DNA of 49,241 nucleotides from an uncultured Lachnospiraceae bacterium (GTDB lineage: Bacteria; Bacillota; Clostridia; Lachnospirales; Lachnospiraceae): positions 1-49,241 of the forward strand of contig CAMBLG010000017.1 of the NCBI GenBank assembly GCA_945868435.1. Reading direction: 5' to 3'. The notes under the pieces were generated by a model. That model was given only the letters and a program-made list of their open reading frames with translations, was not told the DNA's origin and made no database searches. Below are positions 7,338 through 15,727 of the stretch, one piece after another. The position numbers and the translations under genes are program-made. How positions within the stretch are numbered: position 1 is the stretch's first letter; each line of letters opens with the position of its first letter.

Positions 7338-7365
7338 TTGTAAAACCTTGGGGAAATGCTATAAT
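7338..7365 (+). promoter_or_regulatory. pncB promoter
   Basis: TTGTAA (7338-7343), a 16-base spacer and a perfect TATAAT (7360-7365) lie about 70 bases before the pncB start codon. I see no obvious NiaR-like site beside it. Confidence 0.6.
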
Positions 7366-7436
7366 GTACAAAAAGCTTCCGGCGGTTTGCCAAAACACCG
7401 GATCACACACCGAAACTAACAGGAAGGGAGAACCCT

Positions 7437-8900
7437 ATGAGTACATTAAACCTGACACTGCTCACTGATCTCTACGAGCTCACAATGATGCAGGGTTACT
7501 TTAAATCAGGGAAAAAGGACATTGCTGTATTCGATGCCTTTTACCGCAAAAATCCCTGTGACGGCGGCTACGCCATCTGCGCCGGATTGGAACAGGTCAT
7601 CGATTACATTGAGCATCTGCATTTTGATGCAGACGATATTGCATACCTGCGGAGTTTAAAAATATTTGATGAGGATTTTCTGGCTTATCTGTCGAATTTT
7701 CACTTTTCAGGAGATATCTACGCAATCCCTGAGGGAAGTGTCATGTTCCCGCGGGAGCCGATGCTCAAAGTTGTGGCGCCCATCATGGAGGCGCAGCTCA
7801 TCGAGACCGCGGTCTTAAACATTATCAATCATCAGAGTCTGATTGCCACCAAAGCCGCCCGCGTGTGCTATGCCGCAAAAGGCGATGGAGTAATGGAATT
7901 CGGCTTACGGCGGGCCCAGGGACCGGATTCCGGTACCTATGGCGCAAGGGCTGCTGTGATCGGCGGCTGCAAAGGCACCTCCAACGTGCTGGCGGGGCAG
8001 CTCTTCGATGTTCCGGTGCTCGGAACCCATGCCCATAGCTGGATCATGAGTTTTACGGATGAGTATACGGCATTTGAGACTTACGCCAAGCTCTATCCGA
8101 ATTCCTGCACGCTACTGGTGGACACATATGACACCCTAAAATCCGGCGTTCCCAATGCCATCCGTGTATTTGAGGAGATGCGTAAAGCCGGTACACTCTC
8201 CAAGAACTACGGTATCCGCATGGACAGCGGAGATCTTGCCTACCTGTCGAAAAAAGCCCGCCTCATGCTGGATGAAGCAGGCTTTCCGGACGCGGTCATT
8301 GCCGCCTCCAACGACCTGGACGAATATCTGATCGAGAGCTTAAAACAGCAGGGGGCCGCCATCACCTCCTGGGGTGTCGGAACCAATCTGATCACCAGCA
8401 AGGACAATCCGTCCTTCGGCGGTGTATACAAGCTGGCCGCCATTCAGGACGAAAAGGGCAACTTTATTCCCAAGATTAAGTTATCGGAAAATATTGAAAA
8501 GGTTACCAATCCCGGTAATAAAACCTTCTACCGCATTTACGACAAGGCTTCCGGCAAGATTCGTGCCGACCTCATTTGCCTTGCGGATGAAGTGTTTGAT
8601 GAAAGTAAGGACTTAAAGCTTTTTGACCCCAACGCTCCCTGGAAGAAGACCCGTCTGCCGGGCGGCAGCTACACCATGCGGGAAATGCTGATTCCGGTGT
8701 TCAAGAACGGAAAAGCCATCTATCACTCCCCCTCTGTCATGGAGATCCAGCAGATCTGCAATCGGGAAAAAGCTTCTCTCTGGGATGAAACCAAGCGTTT
8801 CACCAACCCACACGAGATTCATGTGGATCTGTCCCAGAAACTCTATGATATGAAGACTGCACTTCTTGAGGATATGCATACGATTGAGGAAGGTGAATAA
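7437..8900 (+). CDS. pncB: Nicotinate phosphoribosyltransferase
   Basis: A 487-residue enzyme of the NAD salvage pathway that makes nicotinate mononucleotide from nicotinate and PRPP with ATP hydrolysis. The N-terminus 'LLTDLYELTMMQGYFKSG', the 'FGLRRAQGPDSGTYGARAAVIGGCKGTSNV' segment, 'LGTHAHSWIMSF' (region of the phosphorylated His) and 'GIRMDSGDLAYLS' are all family hallmarks. Length suits the Firmicutes form. GGGAG lies six bases before the ATG. It converges on the niaR-nadC-nadB genes for de novo NAD synthesis and shares a terminator with them, so salvage and synthesis are encoded tail to tail. Confidence 0.95.
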   Translation: MSTLNLTLLTDLYELTMMQGYFKSGKKDIAVFDAFYRKNPCDGGYAICAGLEQVIDYIEHLHFDADDIAYLRSLKIFDEDFLAYLSNFHFSGDIYAIPEGSVMFPREPMLKVVAPIMEAQLIETAVLNIINHQSLIATKAARVCYAAKGDGVMEFGLRRAQGPDSGTYGARAAVIGGCKGTSNVLAGQLFDVPVLGTHAHSWIMSFTDEYTAFETYAKLYPNSCTLLVDTYDTLKSGVPNAIRVFEEMRKAGTLSKNYGIRMDSGDLAYLSKKARLMLDEAGFPDAVIAASNDLDEYLIESLKQQGAAITSWGVGTNLITSKDNPSFGGVYKLAAIQDEKGNFIPKIKLSENIEKVTNPGNKTFYRIYDKASGKIRADLICLADEVFDESKDLKLFDPNAPWKKTRLPGGSYTMREMLIPVFKNGKAIYHSPSVMEIQQICNREKASLWDETKRFTNPHEIHVDLSQKLYDMKTALLEDMHTIEEGE

Positions 8901-8914
8901 AGCCGTCTTCCCGC

Positions 8915-8950
8915 AAATAAAGAGTCGCAACATTGCGACTCTTTATTTTT
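8915..8950. terminator. Bidirectional terminator between pncB and niaR
   Basis: A perfect 16-bp stem (8915-8930 and 8933-8948, core AAAGAGTCGCAA) is flanked by A and T tracts on the two sides, so it can end transcription in both directions. The niaR stop codon (8943-8945) lies within the stem. Confidence 0.9.
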
Positions 8951-9494
8951 CATCCTCTCCCCAGAAATCCACAGGCTCGTAGTCCTGCAGCTTGGCGAGA
9001 AAACCCTTTTTCTGCAATTCTTCCTGAATCATATCCAGTATCTCCGTACTGTCCGCGCGGATTGTGTGATAGTGATACCCGGAGGTAACATTTTTCAGCA
9101 GACTGGATTTTCCGCTCTCCAGCGTCTGCACATACTCCCGCACATCTCTGCGGGACTTGATATTCATGTCTGCCCGAAGCACGCCATACACCTTGTGATA
9201 GACAAACACATCTTCCACGACGCCGCCCAAGTCAACGATCAGGTTCAATTCCTCCTCTACCTCATCGTCACTGTGAATCACCTTGAATACACGGCTTGTG
9301 GCATTCTCCTCCTGTACCAGATACCCCCGGTTGGTAGACAGAATGTTGGTTCCATTGGCTCGAAGCAGTGCGATATCCTGTACTACCACCTGTCGGCTCA
9401 CCGCAAGTTCCTTTGCAAGTGCAACTCCCGGAACCGGTGTGCCGCTTTGGGACAGCCGCTCTATGATTTTTTTTCTTCTTTGCTCTCCGTTCAT
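8943..9494 (-). CDS. niaR: NiaR-type transcriptional repressor of NAD synthesis (3H domain)
   Basis: A 183-residue regulator: an N-terminal winged helix of the HTH_11 type ('RRKKIIERLSQSGTPVPGVALAKELAVSRQVVVQDIALLRANG') and a C-terminal 3H domain. The His residues expected of the 3H domain are visible in 'VYHKVYG' and 'GYHYHTI'. NiaR binds nicotinate and represses niacin uptake and nad genes in Firmicutes. The start at 9494 gives the usual family length; a TTG 16 codons upstream extends the frame but adds an unusual head. It is the last gene of nadB-nadC-niaR, an arrangement that would give feedback control. A candidate operator lies at the operon promoter (11918-11930). Confidence 0.9.
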   Translation of the reverse strand: MNGEQRRKKIIERLSQSGTPVPGVALAKELAVSRQVVVQDIALLRANGTNILSTNRGYLVQEENATSRVFKVIHSDDEVEEELNLIVDLGGVVEDVFVYHKVYGVLRADMNIKSRRDVREYVQTLESGKSSLLKNVTSGYHYHTIRADSTEILDMIQEELQKKGFLAKLQDYEPVDFWGEDEK

Positions 9495-9568
9495 GCTCCA
9501 ATCCGTCCCTTCAACTCCGGTCGTCGTGTTCTTTTCCTGCAACTCTTCGACCGCGCAACCAACTGCCC

Positions 9569-10438
9569 TTACGCTCTGCTTTCCTCCAACGGATGCAGAT
9601 TCTTCAGAGAAATGTCCAAGATGGGAGCGGAATGTGTCAGTGCACCACTGGAAATAAAATCGACTCCCAGATCCGTCAGCCTTGCAATATTCTCCTTGGT
9701 CACGTTACCGGATACCTCGATCTCGGCTCTTCCATCAATGTAAGCAATGGCTTCCTTCAATTCATTGGTTCCCATATTGTCAAGCATAATGATGTCGGCA
9801 CCGGCTTCCACTGCCTCCTTCACCATCGCAAGGTTCTCTACCTCCACCTCGATTTTTCTCACAAAAGGCGCATACGCTTTTGCCGCCAGGACAGCCGGCT
9901 TCACACCACCTGCCGCACCGATGTGGTTATCCTTAAGCAGTACCCCATCCGACAGGTTGTAGCGGTGGTTATTTCCGCCACCTACCCGCACCGCATACTT
10001 CTCAAAAATGCGATTGTTCGGTGTCGTCTTTCTCGTGTCCAGAAGCTTCGTCTTCGTTCCTTTCAAAAGCTCTGCCACACCGTGGGTGTAGGTTGCAATA
10101 CCGCTCATACGCTGCAGATAATTCAGAGCGGTGCGCTCCCCACACAGAAGTGTGCGGATATCACCGGTCACCTTCGCCATAAGCTGGCCGTTCTTGACCT
10201 CGTCTCCATCGGTCACATAGAACTCCACCTTCGTATTTTCATCTAACAGGGTGAAAACGCGCTCAAACACCTGAAGCCCGCAGATGATTCCGTCCTCTTT
10301 ACAGATGAGATCCACTTCCCCCAGCTGTGGGTGCGGCATCACGCTGTTGGTGGACACATCTTCACTTGTAATGTCCTCCTTAAGTGCGCTTAAGATGAAT
10401 GGGTCTACATTTAATTTTAACGTTACCTGATCGTACAT
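9569..10438 (-). CDS. nadC: Nicotinate-nucleotide pyrophosphorylase (quinolinate phosphoribosyltransferase)
   Basis: A 289-residue enzyme that converts quinolinate and PRPP to nicotinate mononucleotide in de novo NAD synthesis. Family motifs are 'ALKEDITSEDVSTNS' at the N-terminus, 'GERTALNYLQRMSGIAT', 'LDTRKTTPNNRIFEKYAVRVGGGNNHRYNLSDGVLLKDNHI', 'DIIMLDNMG' and 'EVSGNV'. Basic residues for PRPP and quinolinate binding (RKT, HR) are present, and length is standard. It lies 14 bases after nadB and 74 bases before niaR, in one operon. nadA, for quinolinate synthase, is not in the window and must lie elsewhere if the pathway is complete. Confidence 0.95.
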   Translation of the reverse strand: MYDQVTLKLNVDPFILSALKEDITSEDVSTNSVMPHPQLGEVDLICKEDGIICGLQVFERVFTLLDENTKVEFYVTDGDEVKNGQLMAKVTGDIRTLLCGERTALNYLQRMSGIATYTHGVAELLKGTKTKLLDTRKTTPNNRIFEKYAVRVGGGNNHRYNLSDGVLLKDNHIGAAGGVKPAVLAAKAYAPFVRKIEVEVENLAMVKEAVEAGADIIMLDNMGTNELKEAIAYIDGRAEIEVSGNVTKENIARLTDLGVDFISSGALTHSAPILDISLKNLHPLEESRA

Positions 10439-10452
10439 CGTTCTCTCCTCCG

Positions 10453-11811
10453 TTACACTGTCAATATTCTTCGTCCCTGCAAGCCATCAATCGCCCCGGA
10501 ATAACTGTCCTGTTTTTCTTTTTGTTCCAGCTCCGCCTCAGCGATTGCATCCCTTACCCGGGTATGGTTCTCGCGGCTCAGCGTCTGATGATCCATATAT
10601 CGCTTAGCATCAATATTCTCAAACAACGCGTGGTCTGCCACAGGAATATCCTTCTGCTGACCGATCTGTGTCGCCGCGCGGCCCGCAAATACGAGGCTTT
10701 CCAACAGGGAATTGCTTGCCAGACGATTTCTGCCATGTACACCATTACAGGCAGTCTCTCCCACCGCATACAGCTGCTCCATGGAAGTCCTGCTGTTGTG
10801 GTCTACCCATACACCGCCCATGAAGTAATGCTGGGCCGGCACTACCGGAATACACTCCTTCGTCACATCATAGCCCTTCTGGCTGCAGTATTCCACAATA
10901 TTGGGAAAATGCGTCCGAAGCTCTTCCTCCGGAATCGGTCTGAGATCCTCCCACACATAATCGGTGTGATCCTTTTTCATCTGGTCGATAATAGCCTGGG
11001 TGACCACATCTCTCGGCAGCAATTCATCCACAAACCGGTTCATATTCTTGTCATACAGCCTGGCGCCCTCACCCCGGACAGATTCCGAGATCAAAAAGCT
11101 CCGCTCTTCCTCCACCGGAGAGTACAGTGTGGTCGGATGCACCTGCACATAATTGATATCCTTCAATCTCACATCATGCTGCAGTGCAATGGCCAGCGCA
11201 TCCCCCGTCAGATGACGGAAATTCGTGGAATGCCTGTACAGACCTCCGATTCCGCCGCAAGCCCACACTGTGTTCTTCGCCTCAACGGTCTCGATGGTTC
11301 CATCCGGCATCCGAAGGATCGCTCCGTAGCAGACATTATCCTTACACACAATGTCCACCATGACCGTATATTCAAAGATGGTTACATTCGGCAATTTTCT
11401 CACCTGTGCCAGGAGCTTGCTGGTGATTTCTTTTCCGGTAACATCCTCGTGAAAGAGGATCCGCTTATCGGAGTGCGCTCCCTCACGGGTAAACATCAGC
11501 TCTCCGTTCTCATCCCTTGCGAAATCCGCACCGTAGCTCATCAGGTCCTGAATCACCTTCCGGGAGGAGCGGATCATGATTTCGACGGACTCCCTGTCGT
11601 TCTCGTAATGTCCTGCCTTCAAGGTATCCTCAAAATAACTGTCATAATCGGATTCATCTTTCAGCATACAGATTCCACCCTGAGCAAGAAAAGAATCACT
11701 GCTTTCCACATCCCGCTTGGTGACGATGGTAATCTGCTGATCTCTCGGAAGCTGCAATGCACAGTATAAGCCCGAACAGCCGCTTCCCACAATTAATACA
11801 TCCGTTTTCAT
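10453..11811 (-). CDS. nadB: L-aspartate oxidase
   Basis: A 452-residue flavoprotein that oxidises L-aspartate to iminoaspartate, the first step of de novo NAD synthesis. The FAD-binding N-terminus is 'DVLIVGSGCSGLYCALQL'; 'SSDSFLAQGGIC' follows. 'VQVHPTTLY' and 'ISESVRGEGARLYD' are active-site segments, and 'VGETACNGVHGRNRLASNSLLESLVFAG' is the C-terminal FAD loop. It is shorter than the E. coli enzyme (about 540 residues) because the C-terminal helical domain is reduced, as in other clostridial forms. In an anaerobe, fumarate is a likely electron acceptor. It is the first gene of nadB-nadC-niaR. Confidence 0.95.
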   Translation of the reverse strand: MKTDVLIVGSGCSGLYCALQLPRDQQITIVTKRDVESSDSFLAQGGICMLKDESDYDSYFEDTLKAGHYENDRESVEIMIRSSRKVIQDLMSYGADFARDENGELMFTREGAHSDKRILFHEDVTGKEITSKLLAQVRKLPNVTIFEYTVMVDIVCKDNVCYGAILRMPDGTIETVEAKNTVWACGGIGGLYRHSTNFRHLTGDALAIALQHDVRLKDINYVQVHPTTLYSPVEEERSFLISESVRGEGARLYDKNMNRFVDELLPRDVVTQAIIDQMKKDHTDYVWEDLRPIPEEELRTHFPNIVEYCSQKGYDVTKECIPVVPAQHYFMGGVWVDHNSRTSMEQLYAVGETACNGVHGRNRLASNSLLESLVFAGRAATQIGQQKDIPVADHALFENIDAKRYMDHQTLSRENHTRVRDAIAEAELEQKEKQDSYSGAIDGLQGRRILTV

Positions 11812-11895
11812 ATGTTCTCACTTTCCCTTGATCGATAATCTGATCTTTACCGAGCCTGCTCTCTAATCCGAGCGCTTCAATACTACATGACATGA

Positions 11896-11930
11896 AGTAT
11901 AGCACATATCTTTACAGGTGACAAGACAGT
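11896..11930 (-). promoter_or_regulatory. nadB operon promoter with candidate NiaR site
   Basis: On minus, TTGTCA (11919-11924), 17 bases, TATACT (11896-11901). The -35 is embedded in ACTGTCTTGTCAC (11918-11930), resembling the TGTC-containing sites I recall for NiaR. The identity of the operator is inferred from the neighbouring niaR gene and the position over the -35. Confidence 0.6.
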
Positions 11931-11933
11931 AAA

Positions 11934-11969
11934 TAAAAAAGAAGGACCGATTCGATCTGGAATCAGTCC
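11934..11969 (-). terminator. Terminator of the glf-glycosyltransferase operon
   Basis: On minus, GGACTGATTC and GAATCGGTCC (plus 11960-11969 and 11944-11953) form a 10-bp stem with one G-T pair, followed by CTTCTTTTTT. It lies just before the nadB promoter. Confidence 0.85.
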
Positions 11970-11991
11970 CTCTGTAACACCCGTTTTCAGG

Positions 11992-13008
11992 CTAATTGAA
12001 GCCAACCACTTTCTGGCTGATACGGTATGCCGCCACCGATATTTTCCTGCCTCCCTTGCCCGGCAGGTTCATGGTGCGCCCCATGATACCACGGCGCAGC
12101 TTGTGGAAAAGCGCAATATCCTTTTCCTTTATATAGCCCCACAGTTCACGCTTTTTCTCAAGATTCTCCTCCGTACCGGAACGAATCAGCATAATGGTAG
12201 AGATCACCGTAATAATCTCAAGATAATTCAGCATATACTTGCGACACTTCGGGTTCTGCACCTTCCAGATATCCACATCATCAATCATGATCTTATTGAC
12301 ACGGATCTGCTGATCAATGCGGCCGATCATAACCTGTTCATTGACGGACTGATCATCACGGCCGATAAAATAGCGGTAGAAATCCACATCCATGTAGTAC
12401 ATGGTCCGCACGTGCGGAAGCGGCTTATACACATAAATATTGTCCACGTAGAAGGTGTGCTTCGGCAGCTCCAATCCGCATTCCCGCAACAGCTTTGTGC
12501 GGTAAATGACGGAATGCATCAATATGTAATGACCCTTGTGAAAATGCTGCACATCACTCCATGTAAAAATCTGATCCACCGGGAAGCCTGTCTGACGCAT
12601 TACCTTCTTATGCTTTGCGCCCTCCTTCTCATACACGTAATTGGCCAAAAGCATATCCAGTGTTGTGTCACTTCCCGCCAGTTCCCGCAGCTTATCAAGA
12701 ATTTTCTTATAAGCATCCGCATCTACCCAGTCATCGCTGTCCACTACCTTAAAATACAAACCGGTTGCATTGCGGATCCCGGCATTGACAGCCTCTCCAT
12801 GTCCACCATTCTCCTGATGGATTGCACGGACGATCGTCGGGTATTTCTCCTGGTACTCGTCTGCGATTGCCGCAGTATTATCCTTCGTGGAACCATCATC
12901 CACGATCAGGATCTCCACGTCCTCTCCTCCCGGCAAAATGCTTTCGATACAGTGCCGCATATAGCTTTCCGAATTGTAACATGGAATTGCAAATGTAAGT
13001 AATTTCAT
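11992..13008 (-). CDS. Family 2 glycosyltransferase
   Basis: A 338-residue GT-A-fold glycosyltransferase. The N-terminal 'LTFAIPCYNSESYMRHCIESIL' and 'VEILIVDDGSTKDNT' bind the nucleotide sugar, 'ENGGHGEAVNAGIRNATGLYFKVVDSDDWV' holds the DxD-type metal site, and a basic C-terminal tail (about 300-338) suggests membrane association. There are no predicted membrane spans. It lies 25 bases after the UDP-galactopyranose mutase gene, so the natural guess is transfer of a sugar, possibly galactofuranose, to a cell-surface glycan. The donor and acceptor cannot be read from sequence. Confidence 0.88.
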   Translation of the reverse strand: MKLLTFAIPCYNSESYMRHCIESILPGGEDVEILIVDDGSTKDNTAAIADEYQEKYPTIVRAIHQENGGHGEAVNAGIRNATGLYFKVVDSDDWVDADAYKKILDKLRELAGSDTTLDMLLANYVYEKEGAKHKKVMRQTGFPVDQIFTWSDVQHFHKGHYILMHSVIYRTKLLRECGLELPKHTFYVDNIYVYKPLPHVRTMYYMDVDFYRYFIGRDDQSVNEQVMIGRIDQQIRVNKIMIDDVDIWKVQNPKCRKYMLNYLEIITVISTIMLIRSGTEENLEKKRELWGYIKEKDIALFHKLRRGIMGRTMNLPGKGGRKISVAAYRISQKVVGFN

Positions 13009-13033
13009 GACTTTATACTCCTTCTCTTAGGAA

Positions 13034-14179
13034 TTAATCGAGTGCGTCCGCCAAATCCATCGCTTTGCGGCACATTGCATCAATATTGTAGTATTTGTAT
13101 TCCGCCAGCCTGCCCAGCAGATGAAAACGCGGATAGTTCTCCGTAAGCGCCCGGTATCTGTCATACAGCTTTTCGTTCTTCTCCTCAAGGATGGCGTAAT
13201 AAGGAATCTCCCCTTCCGCCCCCGTGTATGCGAAGGGATACTCTCTCACAATGGTCGTACCCTTAGCATCCTTCTGACCCGTCAGGAACTTGAACTCCGT
13301 AATTCGGGTAAAGTCCTCACTTACCGTATAATTGACCACACTGTGATCCTGGAACGAATCCACATCCAGGTGCTCAAACTGAAAATCCAAAGACCGATAG
13401 GGCAGACGTCCGAATCTGCAGTCAAACAATTCGTCGATTGCGCCTGTGTATACCAGATCTCCCGTGAATTCCTCGCCCTGGAAATATATCTTGCCATCAA
13501 CAAAGCTTAACACATCCGTACAGTCCGTATTGAGCCATACCTCAATGTTCTCATGCTCCAGCATCTGCTCAAACATCGGTGTAAAACCATGCAGTGGCAC
13601 ACTCTGATAGGTATCTTTAAAATACCGGTTGTCATAAGAGATGACTACCGGCACACGCCCCGTCACCTCAGGACTGATCTCCTCCGGCTTCTGCCCCCAC
13701 TGCTTCATGGTATAATATAAGAACACATTCTTGTACACATATTCCGCAATCTCGCGGACATCCGCATCCTCATTCTCCCTGAGCTGCATGATCGGTACAC
13801 GGCTTCCCTCGCCATAGGTTTCAATCAGCTTTTTCTCCAGACGTTCAGCCTTGTCCCTGTCATAGACCATATGTAACGTATTCAGGTTAAAAGGCACCGG
13901 AATCAACTGGTCCCCTACCTTTGCCACAACCTCGTGTCCAAAATCATACCACTCCGTGAATCTGGACAAAAAGGCTCGGACTCCTTCATCTCCCGTGTGG
14001 AAAATATGCGGACCATATTCGTGGATCAGAATCCCGTAATCATCCGGCTTATCGTAACAATTGCCGCCAATATGGCTTCTGCGCTCAATTACCAGAACCT
14101 TGCGGCCCTTCTCCTCTGCAAGCTTCCTTGCGACGGTTGCACCTGCAATTCCCGCGCCAACTACAATACAATCAAACAT
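13034..14179 (-). CDS. glf: UDP-galactopyranose mutase
   Basis: A 381-residue flavoenzyme interconverting UDP-galactopyranose and UDP-galactofuranose. The N-terminus 'DCIVVGAGIAGATVARKLAEE' is the FAD fold. 'RRSHIGGNCYD', 'HEYGPHIFHT', 'PVPFNLNTL' and 'MKQWGQKPEEI' are typical of the prokaryotic enzyme, as is 'REYPFAY' and the 'LLGRLAEYKYYNIDAMCRKAMDLA' tail that contacts FAD. It supplies Galf for surface polysaccharide and is coupled to the glycosyltransferase gene 25 bases downstream. A TATAAT -10 lies about 57 bases upstream. Confidence 0.95.
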   Translation of the reverse strand: MFDCIVVGAGIAGATVARKLAEEKGRKVLVIERRSHIGGNCYDKPDDYGILIHEYGPHIFHTGDEGVRAFLSRFTEWYDFGHEVVAKVGDQLIPVPFNLNTLHMVYDRDKAERLEKKLIETYGEGSRVPIMQLRENEDADVREIAEYVYKNVFLYYTMKQWGQKPEEISPEVTGRVPVVISYDNRYFKDTYQSVPLHGFTPMFEQMLEHENIEVWLNTDCTDVLSFVDGKIYFQGEEFTGDLVYTGAIDELFDCRFGRLPYRSLDFQFEHLDVDSFQDHSVVNYTVSEDFTRITEFKFLTGQKDAKGTTIVREYPFAYTGAEGEIPYYAILEEKNEKLYDRYRALTENYPRFHLLGRLAEYKYYNIDAMCRKAMDLADALD

Positions 14180-14235
14180 ATCCTGTTCTCCAATCCCAAT
14201 TTTATATAAGGGGCAAAATCATTCTTATCCCTTTT

Positions 14236-14301
14236 ATTATACACATTTTCTGTGAACAGTCGAATTGTTTTTTGCTTAAGATTGTTTAACTTTTTGCTTA
14301 A
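14236..14301 (-). promoter_or_regulatory. glf promoter region with phased A-tract repeats
   Basis: On minus, TATAAT (14236-14241) precedes glf; no good -35 is seen. Upstream, the 11-mer TTAAGCAAAAA occurs twice (14291-14301 and 14269-14279) at an offset of exactly 22 bp, two turns of DNA, so both face the same side. This suggests a bend or regulator site. Confidence 0.45.
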
Positions 14302-14371
14302 ATTTGCCTTTTTTCTGTGCGCAATCGTTTGTCCTTCGACTGGAACTAGTACTAAGGTCACTACAATTTGT

Positions 14372-14473
14372 TCATATTTTATTTACAAAAATCTCATAAA
14401 CAAAACACACCAGCGTCACATTTGCTCCGTATACTAACATCATAAGATAAGTAATTAACTTTTTCTTTTTCAT
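14372..14473 (-). CDS. Candidate 33-residue single-span membrane peptide
   Basis: An ATG frame of 33 codons begins with MKKKK, continues as a hydrophobic helix (LITYLMMLVYGANVTLVCFV, residues 6-25) and ends YEIFVNKI. The topology is a typical small bacterial membrane peptide with a positive cytoplasmic head. GGGGAG lies about eight bases upstream and falls inside a hairpin (14477-14503). The 427-base stretch 14180-14606 would otherwise be empty. An overlapping frame from an ATG inside that hairpin (about 31 codons, Cys-containing, no hydrophobic segment) is an alternative. No family is recognised, so this rests on composition and ribosome site only. Confidence 0.4.
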   Translation of the reverse strand: MKKKKLITYLMMLVYGANVTLVCFVYEIFVNKI

Positions 14474-14476
14474 AAC

Positions 14477-14503
14477 CCTCGCTCCCCATAGAGGGGTGCG
14501 AGG
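14477..14503 (-). promoter_or_regulatory. Hairpin covering the ribosome site of the small membrane peptide
   Basis: CCTCGC-T-CCCC (14477-14487) pairs with GGGG-T-GCGAGG (14493-14503), ten G-C-rich pairs with a T-T mismatch and a 5-base loop. On minus it contains the GGGGAG ribosome site of the 14372-14473 frame, so folding would block translation. Confidence 0.45.
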
Positions 14504-14552
14504 ACCTCCCTAAATTAAGAATTTTTCTTTCTCATACTAATCTTTTTCATAT

Positions 14553-14581
14553 AAAACCGGTACGACAAACGTACCGGTTTT
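14553..14581 (-). terminator. mutY terminator
   Basis: A perfect 12-bp stem AAAACCGGTACG (14553-14564) with its complement (14570-14581) and a 5-base loop. On minus it is followed by ATATG, so the T-run is only the stem's own TTTT. It lies 26 bases after the mutY stop. Confidence 0.75.
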
Positions 14582-14606
14582 CCTCATGTCGGTGCGTCCG
14601 CATCGT

Positions 14607-15704
14607 TTATATCCGTCTCACCGCCCTGCTCCCAATCTTAATGTTCATGTAGTCCGCGTAACGCTCAAACGCGCTGGGAATCGCATAGCGCTCTCTTGCA
14701 TCCTCCGCCTCCACAAAAAGGAGCGCATCCTCCTTCGCCTGTTGTTCCTCCTCGATGAGCACCGCATACGCTTTCATATGCCACTCCACATGGGAAAAGA
14801 TATGCTTTGCATCCGAGAGCGGCTTGATTCGGATTGGTGCATAGCCCAGCTTCTTGACGCAGGCAAGCGCCTCCTCCTGTGTCATGTGCCCCTCATAATT
14901 CGGGAGCTCGTAAAGTCCTGCCAGAAGCCCCTTATTCTCGCGTTTGCGGATGGCAACCTTATCTCCATCCCTGATAATGAACACCGTTCTTTTTTCAATT
15001 CTGCGGGCTTTTGCCTTGCTTTTTACCGGAAGTTCCCCGGTACGCCCCTGAAGGTGTGCCTCGCAAAAGGAAGACCACGGACACATTTCACAATGCGGTG
15101 CCCCGTTGGGCACACAGACCATCGCTCCCAGTTCCATGAGTGCCTGATTGAATACCCGTGGAACCACCTCATTGTTCTGCATCAGCTCTGCCAGTCTTTG
15201 CTCCATGCGTTTTCGCACGGACTGCTTCATAATATCAGAAGCATCTCCACTGACCCTTGAGATGACTCGAAGCACATTTCCATCCACGGCCGGAACCGGC
15301 TTATTGTATGCGATAGATGCGATGGCTCCAGCCGTATAGCTGCCGATGCCTTTTAACGCCATAAGCTTTTCGTAATCGTCAGGAATCACACCTTCGTATT
15401 GCTCCACAATCTGCCTGGCGGCAGTATTGAGATTCCGCACACGATTGTAATAGCCCAACCCCTCCCAAAGCTTCAGATACCGATCCTCCGGGCACTGTGC
15501 CAACGCCTGCACATCCGGCAATTCCTTCATAAACCGCTCAAAGTACGGCTTGACCGCTTCCACTCTGGTCTGTTGCAGCATAATCTCCGAGATCCACACT
15601 GCATATGCTGTGGGCTGGTCCCTCCACGGAAGCACCCTTGCATGACTGAGAAACCAATCCTGCAAGGGTGCCACAATTTGTTCCAAATGAAAATCTTCTA
15701 ACAT
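14607..15704 (-). CDS. mutY: Adenine DNA glycosylase
   Basis: A 365-residue base-excision repair enzyme removing adenine mispaired with 8-oxoguanine. It shows 'LPWRDQPTAYAVWISEIMLQQTRVEAV' with the catalytic Glu, the helix-hairpin-helix 'LMALKGIGSYTAGAIASIAYNKPVPAVDGNV' with its catalytic Asp, and an iron-sulfur ligand set 'CVPNGAPHCEMCPWSSFC' (C-X7-C-X2-C-X5-C, one residue longer in the first gap than the E. coli pattern as I recall it). The C-terminal NUDIX-like domain recognises 8-oxoG. The start at 15704 is preferred over longer readings into the amylase gene because GGAGAG lies a few bases before it and residue 1 matches the family start. Confidence 0.93.
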   Translation of the reverse strand: MLEDFHLEQIVAPLQDWFLSHARVLPWRDQPTAYAVWISEIMLQQTRVEAVKPYFERFMKELPDVQALAQCPEDRYLKLWEGLGYYNRVRNLNTAARQIVEQYEGVIPDDYEKLMALKGIGSYTAGAIASIAYNKPVPAVDGNVLRVISRVSGDASDIMKQSVRKRMEQRLAELMQNNEVVPRVFNQALMELGAMVCVPNGAPHCEMCPWSSFCEAHLQGRTGELPVKSKAKARRIEKRTVFIIRDGDKVAIRKRENKGLLAGLYELPNYEGHMTQEEALACVKKLGYAPIRIKPLSDAKHIFSHVEWHMKAYAVLIEEEQQAKEDALLFVEAEDARERYAIPSAFERYADYMNIKIGSRAVRRI

Positions 15705-15727
15705 ACGCTCTCCGTCCGGACTTTGTA

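Noticed and set aside
10399..11769. A long plus-strand open frame (about 456 codons) opposite nadB and nadC
   Set aside because: It mirrors the frames of clearly conserved enzymes on the other strand, has no ribosome site and no recognisable domain. The same applies to a 443-codon frame at 19614-20945 opposite the galactanase gene.
14477..14503. Second terminator for mutY
   Set aside because: A good terminator already lies at 14553-14581, no T-run follows this hairpin, and it instead covers a plausible ribosome site.
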